Below, piece after piece: positions 25,901 through 35,540 of a DNA stretch of 64,000 bases. This DNA comes from Litoditis marina. Taxonomy: Eukaryota; Nematoda; Chromadorea; Rhabditida; Rhabditidae. Location of the stretch: positions 11,045,321 through 11,109,320 of the forward strand of contig OZ038438.1 in NCBI GenBank assembly GCA_964036275.1. The letters run 5' to 3'. Both the position numbers and the translations under genes were made by a program. Below the pieces are notes generated by a model. That model searched no databases and was not told where the DNA came from. It saw nothing but the letters and a program-made list of their open reading frames with translations. Every line of letters begins with the position of its first letter. Position 1 is the first letter of the stretch.

Positions 25901-28900
25901 CAACTTCAACCTACCCGTGGTATGCAGAATGGACGGGAAACCGGGGTACGTCACTTTTTAGTAGATTAACTTGTAATCTTTTTTTTTTGGTTCGTTTCTC
26001 AATGTTAGTTTCACATTCACGTTGTTTAGGGTTCTGACTCGTCGCTTGCGTCTCTCCTGCTGTGTTGACGACATCAAGATCAGTTCGAGTCCCAGCAAAT
26101 GGCCTGGAGTGGACAATTTGGTGAGCTCTCACTCATACATCTCCCCCATTGGGAACGTTATTTCAGTTGGGGTGTGACGATTGGGTGTGATTGAGTACCC
26201 ATTATGACTATCTTTGTATCTTAGGTAGCTATGTTGGGGAGAGAAAAAGATGATGATGCTCCTCAACTCCGTCTGTTGCTTGTCGAGAGCTTCATCGCGA
26301 TTACAATGTGAGTCGATCAATATTACTCTGTACTTGTCGCTCGTCAGTATCTGTATGGTTTAGTTGCTAATCAAATATCGGTTTTTCTAGAACCACTTTG
26401 GTGACAGTTGTTTGAATTGTAATTAAAAAGTCGCAATATGATCATATTTTGGTTATGATAGCAATTGTATTGCGCAGTTACGAAAGAGGATAGTTCTTAT
26501 TTTGAAGTGTTCTTCGCTACTCGTGAATTTTGATAGTTTCTATAGAAATTTGTTAATGTTTCAGGGCGCTCTTCACGTTTGCTCTTTCTGCAAATGATTC
26601 TCGATGGCTGTACAGATTGGCCGCTCATCACATAGACGACGTTCAGTTTGGACTGATTTTCGGTGGAGGAGGCTCGAAGAAGATGAAAGCCATGCCCCCC
26701 AATCGACCTCCAAGTAGGTTATGTGATCAACAATTCATAATAATCAGAATTTCGTTCAAAATTCCCATTAGTGAGCATTGTTTCCTATATCACCTCTTCT
26801 TTTCTTATGTCGCATTTTTGTTCCAATTGTAGTCTTATGGTCTTCTACAGGACCACCCGCACCATCTTCTCAAAAACCGCAGTCTGTCGAAGTATCAGCT
26901 GAAGGTCAAAGTTCGAATAACGAAGCAGGAGCCCTTCGGTCCAAACTACATTCTCGGGTTGGTTTGCTTTGTCGCTCGGTTTGTCCTATCAGTCTGGAAA
27001 ATGTGTTTTGCGAAGTGTAGTCGTGACATTTCTGTTATTTCCATGACGTGTGTAACTTACTCTGGATCTTATTGCAAGGTATTGGTTTTGAGGCATCACT
27101 TTCAGTATGCTCTCTCTCACCAGTTAGTGTTCGTGTTGACCCTGTCAAAAACTCATAGAAGTAAGTAACGGCGTATCGGTCAATACATTACTTGCATGAA
27201 TGTTGCTGATTCAAGGTATTCGGAGCGGGTCACCATCAATCCCTGCCTTCCTGTCAGCCTGTACTCGAACAGACTATCTCCAGATGGGTTCCACCGCGGA
27301 AAAATATCGTCCAGTTGTTCTCGGCAAAGGTATAGAACTTTTCCATTCATAACAATTGTAACAATTGGGCCTTCTTTTTCTCTCCTAGAACAAAATTTTC
27401 TTTCTTTTTTCGAATTTACACTTTCACATTTTTTTCAAATACCCAGCTCTTATAAGAATGATTGTCAGTGGTCTGTATCCCTCCTTATTTCAGCTGAAAC
27501 TTTCTGTACCATTTGTGAAACGCTGGTGAAATATCAGAAAGTTGGGCTTGTTGACTTTTCTTTCTATGTGAATTGCAGCCGTCTTTGAATGCAACCGATA
27601 GTGTGGGTGTGGATTACGATTCTGACAACGAAGATGAGGCTTCTGAAGTCAGCATTGAGGATGAGGACGAGTGAGGCATTCTTTTTTGTTTTACTTACTG
27701 AAGTTTCAATTCAATACGCTATATTGGCCAACAATGTTTTCACAGTCCACTTTTTTTCTATGAGTTAGATTCATCTACTGTTCTGTTACCGAATCTATTT
27801 TCGCCTATATCATTCATGAACATTTGTTATAGATGCGAGTATGCACAAGTGTCGTCATATGCTTGGCTACTTCTTCGGTTGGCTGCTATAGAACAACAAT
27901 CGTATCGAATGCGCCAATTTCTCGGACTGTCCGGTTATGATCCAACTGGTTAGTTCATCACGTGAATGAGAAATTGAACAATATGACAATACGGATAAAA
28001 CTACTCGCAAATACAAATGGGATACATTGGGCCAATCTCACAGGATGAAAAAACAGTAGAAGTTTCATTTAAATGCATTCACTATTAAAGTGCTTTTTGA
28101 AGTACTTCGATCCAGCCCGTATTGTGAAAAACTTCGCACGTTGGCTAGTTTTTTAGGGTTTGGAAACTGAATTTCGCGCTAGGGCCCCTAGTAGGTGAAG
28201 ATTTCACACATGTTTTGCTTCATATGGCCTGGTATTGGATTATCTTATTTATTTGTATTCTCTCATATTTTTTTTGTAGATATCCCGAGCGTGGCACCAC
28301 GAATCGAAGCAGTGTTCAGACTTTTGGATGGATGGTCGTTGCAGGTAATCATGATTTTGTCGTTCTGAACGTATGTTGTGCAACCTTGTTTGTTATACTT
28401 TTCAGGTATAAAATATTGTGCTAAGTCAAAAGAATACATCACTTTCTGCCATCACTTGTTCGTGAGATCGGTTTTTTTCACTCTTAAACTGGTAAATGTT
28501 CGGAGTGAAACTGCGCTGGTTGCAGATGCGGCAATATCTCCGCACCTATCCTGGGGGATGTCCTGTTGATCTGATTCCGAATATTGCGGTCGATCAGTCG
28601 GATTCTCATCTGGGCCCGTCAGCCAAGTACGTCTTAACAAATAGGTTACACTTAAAAGTCTGCAAGGGGATAGAGTTAGTTTGTATTTCTTCATTAATCA
28701 TTATCCTTCTAATAAGTTATCATTTGGGAGTTAGCCGCTGTGGAGTGATGCATCTTTTTTTGTAGGAAATACGCTTCGCTGTTGGAAAGTGGGAACACCC
28801 CTTTCGAGTCGGATCACCCGCATGTTTTACCCGTGAAACGGCTATGGTCCTTCTTGGTCAGGGAACCGCATCTACAGAATATTTTTATTTCCCATGTTTA

Positions 28901-31900
28901 CTCTTCTCAAACTTCGCCGGTTTGTTATTTATAAGTTGTGTTGCATGCGACATAACACTCTGTACTGAGCCAACATTCGTTTTTGTCTGAAATTTTGGTG
29001 GTGTTGTAGCGGAGACACGATGTTCACACCCGTACCACTTCTTCAAGTAATATCTGATAGTAGCAAAATCAATAAATGTCATCACGCACTGTGTCGAGAA
29101 CGTTCTGATTGCGTTTTTTCAGGACCAAGTTCGTCAACCCAGCGATATTAACACTTGTAGTATTGATCATCAGGCAGTTCCGGATGCGTTTAAGATCATT
29201 CAGAAGGATAATGAACCGATCGTGGCGTTTGCTTGTAACCAGGTACGTTTTCGTTCTTTTACCAATCTAGATTTCGGCTTTGATTATCTAACTGGTAAAC
29301 TTGTTTGTAAGGTGTGCTTGAAAATAAGCCTGTCTAGATTCACAAGCAGTGTAATTTCTTCTCGATCTTTCTGTTCTAAAAAGATAGCACGGTTTTTTTT
29401 CTTATTTTTGATGTTTCGATTTTTTCAGAATCGGCCCGGATTATTAGTGGTTTCAAACGGTCGCGAACTTCAGGAGATGGATATTTCTTCTATCTTTGAG
29501 GATGTTAACAATTCTTCGTCTTGGTTGTACAATCGCGCCGAACTTGACGTATGATTTAGTCATTTTCAATCATTCTGCGCTGATGATGCATTATGCAATA
29601 GATAATTTTTTCTGTGCAAACCGTTGAACGTTATTGACAACCAGTGGAACAGTTGTTTTATCCTGAAATGCACATAATGACGGGTACCGACTAGGGTTCT
29701 TGAAGTCGAACTCGAGACTACTCGAAAAAAAAAAACCGAAAATTCAGAGTCGAACTCGAAAATTCGAAATTTCTAACGCGAAAACTCGAAACTCAAAATT
29801 TCGGACTCAAAATGTGGACTTTTTGGGTCCGAAAACACTCTAGTCGAACTCGAAAACTCGAAATTTCCCAAAACGCGAAAGCTCGAAAACTCGAAATTTT
29901 GAACTCGATTAACAACAACCGACCTATAAGAGAATGAAGGAATCCACACGCAAGCATTTTAAAAATTATCAATGTACTCCATCAAGTTTGATAACTCTTC
30001 AATTATACTATACATTGTTTAAAGAAGTTTGTGGCTCTAGCTGTAAGTGACTTTTGTAATTAGGCGCGCGGCAACCCGTCCATTCGACCAATTAAGGGGA
30101 AGTGTTGCTGACCGGTCGCCAGAAATTCGAGACAGCCAACGGACGGGACGCGCTGTACTGTATTAATGGATCAAGATTTAGCACTGGATACTTTCTAACC
30201 TTGTTCGACCTGTTCAATTATAGGTGCAGCTTTTCCGAATAAAACGCGATCCACTCAAAGATAACGACGATTATCAGCTGTTCACCGATGGAGCGTCACC
30301 TGGTGCGAAACATGTTAATATGGTTAGTTTCTGTTTCCTTCTAGCATTATAGTTTTTAGTCACATTTTCTAGGTACTAACTCTGGATATATACAAAACTA
30401 AATTAGTAATTGTATTAAGTGGCGAATTCTTTATTTAACCCGGTACTTCCTTAACCCAACCAGTTAACCATTAACCGGGTTACCTGGTTAACCACTTGTT
30501 AACCCCGAATTTTCCCGAAAAGACGTTGTAAAAAGAGTTACTAAAGGGTTAACAAAAGTGTTAACCTGGTAACCCCGTTAAGGTTACCTGATGGGTTAAG
30601 GAAATACCGGGTTCCTTGTGGAATTGGCCAGGTTTTCCTACTCGGTAATGTCGGCAATTATGATTAGAGAGTCTCATACATGTTTCTTTAATCTTGTTTT
30701 CAAAGCTTTGTAATTATTGCTTTCTTATATTAATTCTGCTCGATTCTCAGCGCATTACTCCCTGGATCGTTGATAGAAGCAGAAAGGGGCTGGTGAAGGT
30801 AACACAACTGTTGTGCTTGTGACATGCTGAATGCTGTTTTGTCATGTTTAATACATGCATTTATCTCTTTCGTACATTTTCTCGTTGCAGATGCTGAAGC
30901 GAACTGCGAGTGGAATCCGTAGAATCGATTCACACCCAAGTGCTCCATTTTGTGAGTTCGATTAAAGCGTTTACTCAAACGATAGAAATATTTTGCTCAA
31001 CTTGTCTTTCTCTTTAAATCATTGACTTGTTACATGAACACTGCGTTGGAATATTTGTCAAAAAGCCACCAATCTCAAATGTATATTGGTATCACCGTTC
31101 GTTGTTAAATTGTTTACATACATATTGTTTATTATTGATTTCAGATGTGACCGGATCAACTGATGGATCGATTCGTGTGTGGGAGTGGGGAGTCGGGCAA
31201 CCGGTCTACACTGCCAGAGTTGCTGGTCAACATGCGAAGGTGAGATGAGATAGATGTATCATCATGCTTCTTCCTGCTTTCATCTACTTCCTCACACTTT
31301 CATTGATAGTATAGTTTTGTTCATCAACTTGAAAGTTTAAGTTGGACCTTCGCCCCACAAACGCCGAAATCGGACAAATTAGAAGAGGGAGGAAATTGGC
31401 TGTGACCTGATTTTATGCTTTTGTAGCCTGTACTCTTTTTTCAGGTTACAAAGATCACATTCTCCTGTAATGGGAATAAGTTCGCAGCAGTGGATGGAGA
31501 TGGAATGCTATGTCTCTGGCAGGCCTGCCATGCCACCGAGCAGAAGAAACCCTACTTCGTTAGTTTCTTTCTAAATGCTGGCCCACGGTTGAACTTTTCA
31601 GTCAACATGAAGTTAATTTCTCGCGGTAAACGATATAACTAGGTTTAGTTCTAATATTCTCACTATAATGAAAACGTTTGGACTATTCTAATTTTGACGT
31701 ATCTGGGAGACTGTCCTTATTTCGTATTTGTATGTCTGAGAGATGACTTTTCTCAAGGTATGGTGTGAGGGTAATGGTTCGGAAAATCGAATCGATTTCA
31801 TAGAACAGCTCTGTTTCCAGAGCCAGCGGTGTCACAACAAGTCAGCTACGGATGTCCGTTTCCTCGGGCATAGTTCGTCTGTTCTTCTGACAGCTGGTGC

Positions 31901-32861
31901 CTCTACAGGCGACTATAATCTCGGTCTATGGGATACATTGTTACCGCAGAATAGAGCTCTCGTGCACTCATGGGTCGCTCATCCAGAGGGCGCCACCTGT
32001 GCAATGTATTTACCCAATAACCAGGTTGGTTTGTTACATTGGTTATTGATCATGATCACTTCTCACAATCATCCAAAAATTCTATATTGCATGTGTCTTA
32101 GTGACATACACACAGAAAGGCTGTCAGGACGTAATCGAGCTTGAGACTACAGCTCAGATGGTAGTTGATAGCCCCTCGATCATTCTCTGCAGTTGGTATT
32201 TTGGTTTCCAGACTATTGTATCTGGAGGTCGACATGGCGATATATGTCTATGGGATGTGCGTCAGCGACAACTTCGGTCCACTATCAAAGCCTTCGAACC
32301 ACAACAGATGGTGAAGACGATAGTCACCGACTTCGCGCAAGATCTCATCATTGTTGGTTCCAGTGAAGGAGATATCAAGGTATTCCATTCTAAACCATTG
32401 TTTTTTTGATCTGTTACCGCTGCCAGTAGTGTGATTTCAGCGAATGATTTTCTTTTTATCTTTCTTTTCAGTCAGATTTTTCCTACTTTTACAGATATGG
32501 TCGGCCGATTCTAATCTCCAGTTGATGTATGCGTTGCCTGGCGAGCACTCAGCCAAAAGTGGATTCTCCTTCCGACAAGGTAAGGATGTCAAAGAAATTT
32601 GGACAAGGAAATAAGTCGAGAGTTTGAGGAAGTTTTGACTTCTAGTATAATCTGTATGAGATGCGTTATCAGTCGTTTGACAAATTTGCGTCTCATTCGA
32701 AACGTGTTTGCAACATACCATGTTTTTCAGTGTCTCAGTCATCTGTGCAAGGTATTCAACAACTGTATGTCGATCAGAATATGAGAATGTTCTCATGTGG
32801 TGCTGACTCGACCCTCAAATTTCGAACTCTTCCATCAGTTTATAATTTAAATGTTTCCTAG
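862..32861 (+). CDS. rbc-1: Rabconnectin-3 alpha / DmX-like WD40 protein (complete, 79 exons)
   Basis: Spliced product of 3,044 residues (9,135 coding bases), the usual length for DmX/rabconnectin-3 alpha. The family is homologous to yeast Rav1 and, with rabconnectin-3 beta, promotes V-ATPase assembly, acidifying synaptic vesicles and endosomes and affecting Notch signalling. N-terminal WD40 repeats fill about residues 1-1026, a Rav1-type alpha-rich region follows (about 1030-2000), then an acidic, low-complexity stretch, and a C-terminal WD40 propeller (about 2710-3044). Family-typical strings include LFEAARLSSPILPQYHPKQL, HTHLPGLSSVDQMHLLA and MFSCGADSTLKFRTLP. All 79 exon lengths and phases agree, with no frameshift or internal stop. 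The start at 862 begins MSTHQVVTGALNKGENVFAIG, like the family N terminus, and lies 16 bases after a 3' splice site. Splice sites are GT-AG except a GC donor after exon 51. Exon coordinates are in the four block entries. Confidence 0.97.
3498..3746. mobile_element. MITE-like inverted repeat in rbc-1 intron 8
   Basis: Bases 3498-3552 (starting CAGTTAGTATGAG, ending AGAAGACGT) are nearly perfectly complementary to 3693-3746 (ACGTCTTCTAGAGC to CATACTAACTG). Arms of about 55 bases enclose about 140 bases of AT-rich spacer. This is the form of a short non-autonomous DNA transposon. The right arm ends 15 bases before exon 9 (3762), so it reaches into the acceptor region. Confidence 0.75.
6894..7003. 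mobile_element. Short inverted-repeat element in rbc-1 intron 16
   Basis: The ends AGGACGATTATGTGG (6894-6908) and CCACATAATCGTCCT (6989-7003) are exact inverse complements. An inner pair, GTCCTTTAAACTGCAAT and ATTGCAGTTTAAAGGAC, is also exact. The roughly 110-base element can fold into a two-stem hairpin. It has no coding capacity. Confidence 0.75.
11325..12925 (-). mobile_element. 5'-truncated CR1/Jockey-type LINE, antisense in rbc-1 intron 28
   Basis: On the minus strand two frames carry a reverse transcriptase. 12911-12294 includes PVYKKGSRTDPNNYRPISI and FDFQKAFDKVSHEKL (RT motif A region). The second frame runs from about 12440 to 11585 and includes GVLQGTLTGPLLF, CFADDLKIY (catalytic DD box) and the C-terminal ILLYCSEIFNPP region. 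The frame changes once, near 12430-12450, where a GTGAAAAGCA segment is imperfectly repeated. The 3' end carries a (TTATTATTA)-type tail (11330-11342 on the + strand), typical of CR1-like elements. The 5' part, including the endonuclease, is missing. The element lies in a 2,153-base intron and is not part of rbc-1. Confidence 0.88.
13083..18878 (+). CDS. rbc-1: rbc-1 exons 29-46: Rav1-type central region
   Basis: Exons: 13083-13180, 13323-13426, 13632-13712, 13807-13907, 14069-14191, 14459-14634, 14787-14906, 15283-15469, 15982-16074, 16290-16430, 16561-16736, 16924-17060, 17318-17490, 17703-17879, 18092-18190, 18423-18488, 18564-18662, 18772-18878 (residues about 1027-1779). Exon 29 gives LEIAVFECESSGGVEW and exon 36 the string ILPQYHPKQL; both are typical of DmX/Rav1. 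Exon 42 contains WNDLRSLGAAWWLKS and exons 43-46 give helical repeats (MDASLYYLALKKKNVLTHLF). The 2.15 kb intron before exon 29 holds an antisense LINE. The exon 30 and exon 37 boundaries were chosen by phase. Confidence 0.93.
15523..15903. mobile_element. Inverted-repeat element with tripled terminal motif, rbc-1 intron 36
   Basis: GCGACAACTCGTCCC (15523-15537) is the reverse complement of GGGACGAGTTGTCGC, which recurs near the right end at 15838-15852, 15860-15874 and, with one change, 15889-15903. An inverted end with tandem subterminal copies suggests a non-autonomous DNA element. The interior is AT-rich and has no recognised gene. Confidence 0.55.
18976..19696. mobile_element. Foldback element, ~285-base inverted arms, rbc-1 intron 46
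   Basis: The left arm (about 18976-19262) and right arm (about 19405-19696) are near-perfect inverted repeats. Landmarks are TTCATGAAAAAGTGGGGGCC, CTGCTGTGCGCCCCTTAGAC and GCAGCTACTGCTACAAAAAC on the left and their complements on the right. Each arm contains an internal direct duplication of about 90 bases built on TACAAACATACAAAAGTCGT and CCTGTAAACTAGAATCT. A 140-base unique loop separates the arms. No transposase frame is present. Transcribed within rbc-1 pre-mRNA, it would form a very long RNA duplex. Confidence 0.85.
19808..20640. repeat. 130-bp tandem satellite rich in TGACGTCA-like sites
   Basis: The unit is 130 bases: the block AATATATGTG recurs at 20061, 20191, 20321, 20451 and 20581. 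Two older, diverged units precede it (from about 19808 and 19935), giving about seven copies. Each unit holds a GTGACGTCAAC and a CGACGTCATC (or TGACGTCATC) site, close to the CRE core TGACGTCA, plus CCAGAATCCCAGAATAAATC. The middle copies are almost identical, so amplification was recent. An open frame here is an artefact of the repeat. Confidence 0.9.
20641..21507. other. Rest of rbc-1 intron 46: repeat-derived, no gene
   Basis: It holds a GA-rich stretch (20767-20785), a (CACCC/CA)n microsatellite (20962-21003) and a small GC hairpin, CAGCGCTTCGCGCTG, near 21215. A GACAAATCTC motif near 21200 also occurs in the neighbouring foldback element. I see no coding exon here. Confidence 0.5.
21508..21604 (+). 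repeat. GGTTACC-rich dispersed repeat, copy 2
   Basis: Second copy of the family at 1-98, in the opposite orientation. It starts GGTTACCTCAGTAGGTAACC and ends TCGGTTACC. Nearby sequence (21303-21500) contains further GGTTACC and AGTAAGGTCC fragments, so the full element may start near 21300. Confidence 0.6.
21640..21835 (+). repeat. C/G-tract dispersed repeat, copy 1 (forward)
   Basis: Poly-C and poly-G runs alternate with AACTTCAA motifs: CTCCCCCCCCC, TAGGAGAGGGGGGGGGG, TTTACCCCCCACCTGCG, GTAGAACTTCAATGGTGGGG and CAATACCGGAAATGTTTACT. The same landmarks occur in inverted order at about 23180-23405. It ends about 50 bases before rbc-1 exon 47. Confidence 0.8.
21885..29548 (+). CDS. rbc-1: rbc-1 exons 47-70: C-terminal half, acidic linker
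   Basis: Exons: 21885-21971, 22168-22360, 22490-22560, 22798-22936, 23633-23707, 23874-24020, 24243-24371, 24769-24884, 25061-25183, 25265-25386, 25463-25629, 25833-25945, 26030-26120, 26225-26307, 26565-26713, 26851-26957, 27216-27329, 27579-27670, 27833-27948, 28280-28344, 28526-28626, 28766-28919, 29123-29242, 29429-29548 (residues about 1780-2710). Exon 48 reads FERSMAYWCLKDYSRAARTL and exon 50 CPMLALEVLSRLPRN, both family-typical. Exons 51-52 and 64 are strongly acidic (DWSQPTKVEE, WSDEDNDDLDEFGE, DYDSDNEDEASE). Exon 63 has SRWVPPRKNIVQLF. The donor after exon 51 is GAG|GCAAGT, a GC-AG intron: reading through is open for a while, but the 166-base intron would shift the frame. Confidence 0.93.
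23040..23405 (-). repeat. C/G-tract dispersed repeat, copy 2 (inverted)
   Basis: Reverse-complement copy of 21640-21835, found in the intron after rbc-1 exon 50. It holds AGTAAACATTTCCGGTATTG, CCCCCCACTCGTTGAAG, CCATTGAAGTTCTACCCGCC and a run of about 15 Gs. A further related arm (23040-23160) makes this copy longer and partly self-complementary (TTTTTACCCCCACC and GGGTGGGGGGTAAAAA). Confidence 0.8.
23440..23575 (+). repeat. TCGAA-rich repeat, copy 1
   Basis: Dense in CTCGAAA and TTTTCGA pairs. The 3' part, ending AACTCGATTAACAACCCTAG, matches the end of a longer copy at 29695-29920. It lies between the C/G-tract repeat and exon 51. No coding role is seen. Confidence 0.6.
24017..24231 (+). 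repeat. Duplicated exon-52 donor region
   Basis: A 49-base block starting AACCGTATGTGTCTACATAG is present exactly at 24017-24065 and again at 24183-24231. The first copy carries the working 5' splice site of rbc-1 exon 52 (ACC|GTATGT). The second sits 12 bases before exon 53 and therefore holds a decoy donor with identical context. Confidence 0.85.
29695..29920 (+). repeat. TCGAA-rich repeat, copy 2
   Basis: Many CTCGAAA and ACTCGAAATTTC units in rbc-1 intron 70, closing with TTTTGAACTCGATTAACAAC, which is shared with 23440-23575. The unit is short, degenerate and self-complementary (TTCGAA). Probably a dispersed repeat family. Confidence 0.6.
30224..32861 (+). CDS. rbc-1: rbc-1 exons 71-79: C-terminal WD40 propeller and stop
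   Basis: Exons: 30224-30322, 30751-30798, 30891-30951, 31145-31239, 31445-31558, 31821-32024, 32212-32379, 32495-32579, 32731-32861 (stop TAG). They encode a compact WD40 array: RIDSHPSAPFYVTGSTDGSI, VWEWGVGQPVY, KITFSCNGNKFAAVDGDGML, LLTAGASTGDYNLGLWDTLL, VSGGRHGDICLWDVRQRQL and MFSCGADSTLKFRTLP. The order and spacing follow the C-terminal propeller of DmX proteins. The protein ends 13 residues after FRTLP, as expected for a complete C terminus. Confidence 0.95.
30421..30629. mobile_element. TTAACC-type MITE, copy A (rbc-1 intron 71)
   Basis: Begins GGCGAATTCTTTATTTAACC and ends TTCCTTGTGGAATTGGCC; the ends form an imperfect inverted repeat. The inside is built from self-complementary GGTTAACC and AACCGGGTTA blocks, so the ~209-base element folds on itself. 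A second copy lies at 42649-42865. Confidence 0.8.
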
Positions 32862-33409
32862 GTACATTACCGAAATTGGTAGGTTTATTAAGCTTCTCCA
32901 CTTTGTTTCGCTGAGCGATTCCAATCTGACCAAAAACTTAAAATTCGATTGTGAAGTTACTAATTTAGTAACATGCATCTTTTGACTTCTTGTTCATTTT
33001 GATTTTCTGATCCTTTCTATTGCCAAATGATTGAGTAGTTCGTTCTTTTCCTATACTTCCTTGATATAGTGATAAAATTGTGCCCAAATCGGGGTGTTAT
33101 TCACCCTTACCCAACTTGCCATAATATTCTTCACAATAGCATAGTACATCAAACCTTTTCACACACTGCTACTTTTTGTTTTTCTCTATCTACTTGTTAA
33201 TCGTTTAGGTGACAGTTTTTTTTCAGCTCTTAATTCTAGTCTCGTGCTGTTTCTTCTGTTAGTTACGTGTATTTAATTCATGTAAATATCCAGAAATTTA
33301 TTTTAAACTGGCTTTGACTGGAGCATGGCACATGTTTTGATGGAGCTCGTTTACTTTCACTTATCTTCACTTAGGTTGCCATGCGATCTGTTCCAAAGTT
33401 TCATAGAGA

Positions 33410-33415
33410 AATAAA
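33410..33415 (+). promoter_or_regulatory. Likely poly(A) signal of rbc-1
   Basis: AATAAA about 550 bases after the rbc-1 stop codon, the first clear canonical hexamer on this strand; another AATAAA follows near 33490. The span 32862-33409 would be the 3' UTR. Confidence 0.5.
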
Positions 33416-35440
33416 AGTTATTCTAATATTTATTAGTAGCTCTAGTCTTTAGGTATCCTAATTGTGGTTGTGAACAGTATACATTCCATTAATAAATTTA
33501 TTTTATCCTATATGTTATTTTGTCTCACTTTGCTATTACTCAGGGTTCTTCGTTTCTTTCGTTGCGTGTGTGATGTATATGACATGATTATGCAGATTGG
33601 GCGATTCATTTCTTCGTAAGAGCAGTAAAATATACGAGCGCAGTTCTCAGATTGAGCTAGATGAACTTCAGCCTCATTTCTAATTGTCTGCGTTTCAATG
33701 CGATATATTAAAAAAGTTAACATATTTTTGCTACTTGTACGTATACACTAAAGGCAATGGACCGTGAAACAAAATCAAAAATTGGAAACTATTGCATTGT
33801 ACCTCTAATTGAAGATAATCTGAGCAGGCTGAGCGACTTGAACATGCAGCCTTTTTGAAAATTCATTTCTCAGAATGTGTGGAAGTAAAGGTACAGTATA
33901 CCAAAGTGTGGAAACCCACGAAGACTAATCCGCATTAAAACTGGCCTGAAGTGTCAACATCACTCAAAGGGATGTGTGTGCGTGAAACACAAACAGACCA
34001 TACTACATTCTCTTCATCTGATGCTGTGAAGGTGTACTATTCACTAAAGCAGTCTCACAGCAGATTAAATTTCCCTCAGACCATGCTGGAACCAGGTAAA
34101 ATGACGACTCGCGGAAGGATTCATTTCTCTCATGTCTGTTTATGCAAGTAATCAGTGCGTAATGGAATGAGGTAAGAGATTGCCAGGAACTCTCACGCCA
34201 ATGCTACAGTATGAAATGGGTGGCCGCATACTGGTTAATCATTCAACATACTCCTACCTTGGCCTGGATTCCCTGGAAAACTCTTTGCCCATGCAAGATT
34301 ATCGTAATACAATTAGTGACAACATTTCATGGAAAGTATCGCCGAAAATATACCGGGATAACACTGAAACGCAAGAAAGCAAGGAGTTACCGTTTCTAAC
34401 TATCTAGATACACATCTAGGTGGTCACATAGGAATGTAGTATGATCTGCTAAACACTGCGGAACCATGCTCAACTCTAAACACATTTCCCTAACTATCCG
34501 AGAGTGAAGCACATAGTCAAATCATTATAAAAATGAAGTTCGATAACTATGTGTGGCTACTTTAGGTTACTCATCGGGAGTTATCATTATCCAGTATACA
34601 TAGTAGTTTGACCGAGGGTAAAGATTTTGGTTTGAAGCTGTAATATTTTCTACATGTTCGCAATAATTAGTATTTTTTTGTGTTGGAGACTGATCGTGTA
34701 TGTGAATAGTACTAAATTCAACTAGCAATGTCTTGTTTCACAATGAATACATATTAGATTCAATTTGGTCCGATATCTAGTTGACGAAGAAAAATGTTTT
34801 TTTGGTAGGATAGTTCGTTGAAAATGCATTGTTTAGCACTAACTATCACATGCTAGAAGAGAAAGTGTTGACAGAGACACAAATTACAACTGCAAAACCA
34901 ACCATTTTGGCAGAAAGAAGAAGGCGCACGTATGGTTCGCGTTACTTTTCCAAATGAAATTTACGGATTATATGCACTAAAAGTTTCATATTTCTATTAC
35001 GGGAGTCGCAGTGGAATGAAAAATACTATATGTATGAGCGTGGCTTATGGAAGAGCAGGCTAGAATGGTGTACTTTGGTCTGCTCTGTAGTAGTTGTAGT
35101 TTGATTTCTTGCGGGCTGGTCGTTATTCGGAGTGTTTGATGTGTGTGCCATGTTACGCTACAACTCATCTACTATACAATTTAGGTTCCCAAAAAAAAAC
35201 TAAACACAGTTTTGCACTTACTCCTTCCCATAACTTCTTCTGCGTCATTGATAGAGCATAATTATGATTTACACCCCATAGAATTGTCATAGAGGCCGGG
35301 AATGAGCCACTAAACCACTTGTAATGCTCGTCAACAGCTTCAGATAACTGATACTTCGGTTTCGACAAGCGGAAGACATAGATGGGCTCTGGCTCCCTCT
35401 CTCCCCTTGTCTCTCTCTCTCTCTCTCCCCCGCGTTCTCA
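33416..35440. other. Intergenic, rbc-1 to flp-8
   Basis: About 2 kb. Two overlapping open frames at 33951-34407 (66-75 codons) resemble nothing I know and lack splice or start context. A (CT)n tract lies at 35411-35428 just upstream of the flp-8 core promoter. No RNA gene is recognised. Confidence 0.4.
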
Positions 35441-35460
35441 TGCTCTCTTCAAACGACGCT

Positions 35461-35512
35461 GATTGGCTGTCGTCGGCTCCGAGGGCGGGGCTTGTGAGGG
35501 AGATAAAAGCGA
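35461..35512 (+). promoter_or_regulatory. flp-8 core promoter (inverted CCAAT, GC box, TATA-like)
   Basis: Within 80 bases of the flp-8 ATG lie GATTGGCT (35461-35468, inverted CCAAT), GAGGGCGGGG (35481-35490, GC box) and AGATAAAAGC (35501-35510, TATA-like), correctly ordered and spaced. A transcript starting about 30 bases after the TATA-like box would have only a few bases of 5' UTR. TTACCAG at 35517-35523 could alternatively be a trans-splice acceptor. Confidence 0.55.
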
Positions 35513-35540
35513 GGCTTACCAGTGAGACGAACATTTTGAA

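Noticed and set aside
25833..25919. Shorter rbc-1 exon 58 ending at CCCGTG|GTATGC
   Set aside because: Its phase does not match exon 59; the later donor at 25946 gives continuous phase.
33951..34407. Two overlapping frames between rbc-1 and flp-8
   Set aside because: No recognisable domain and no matching splice or promoter context; length is within chance expectation.
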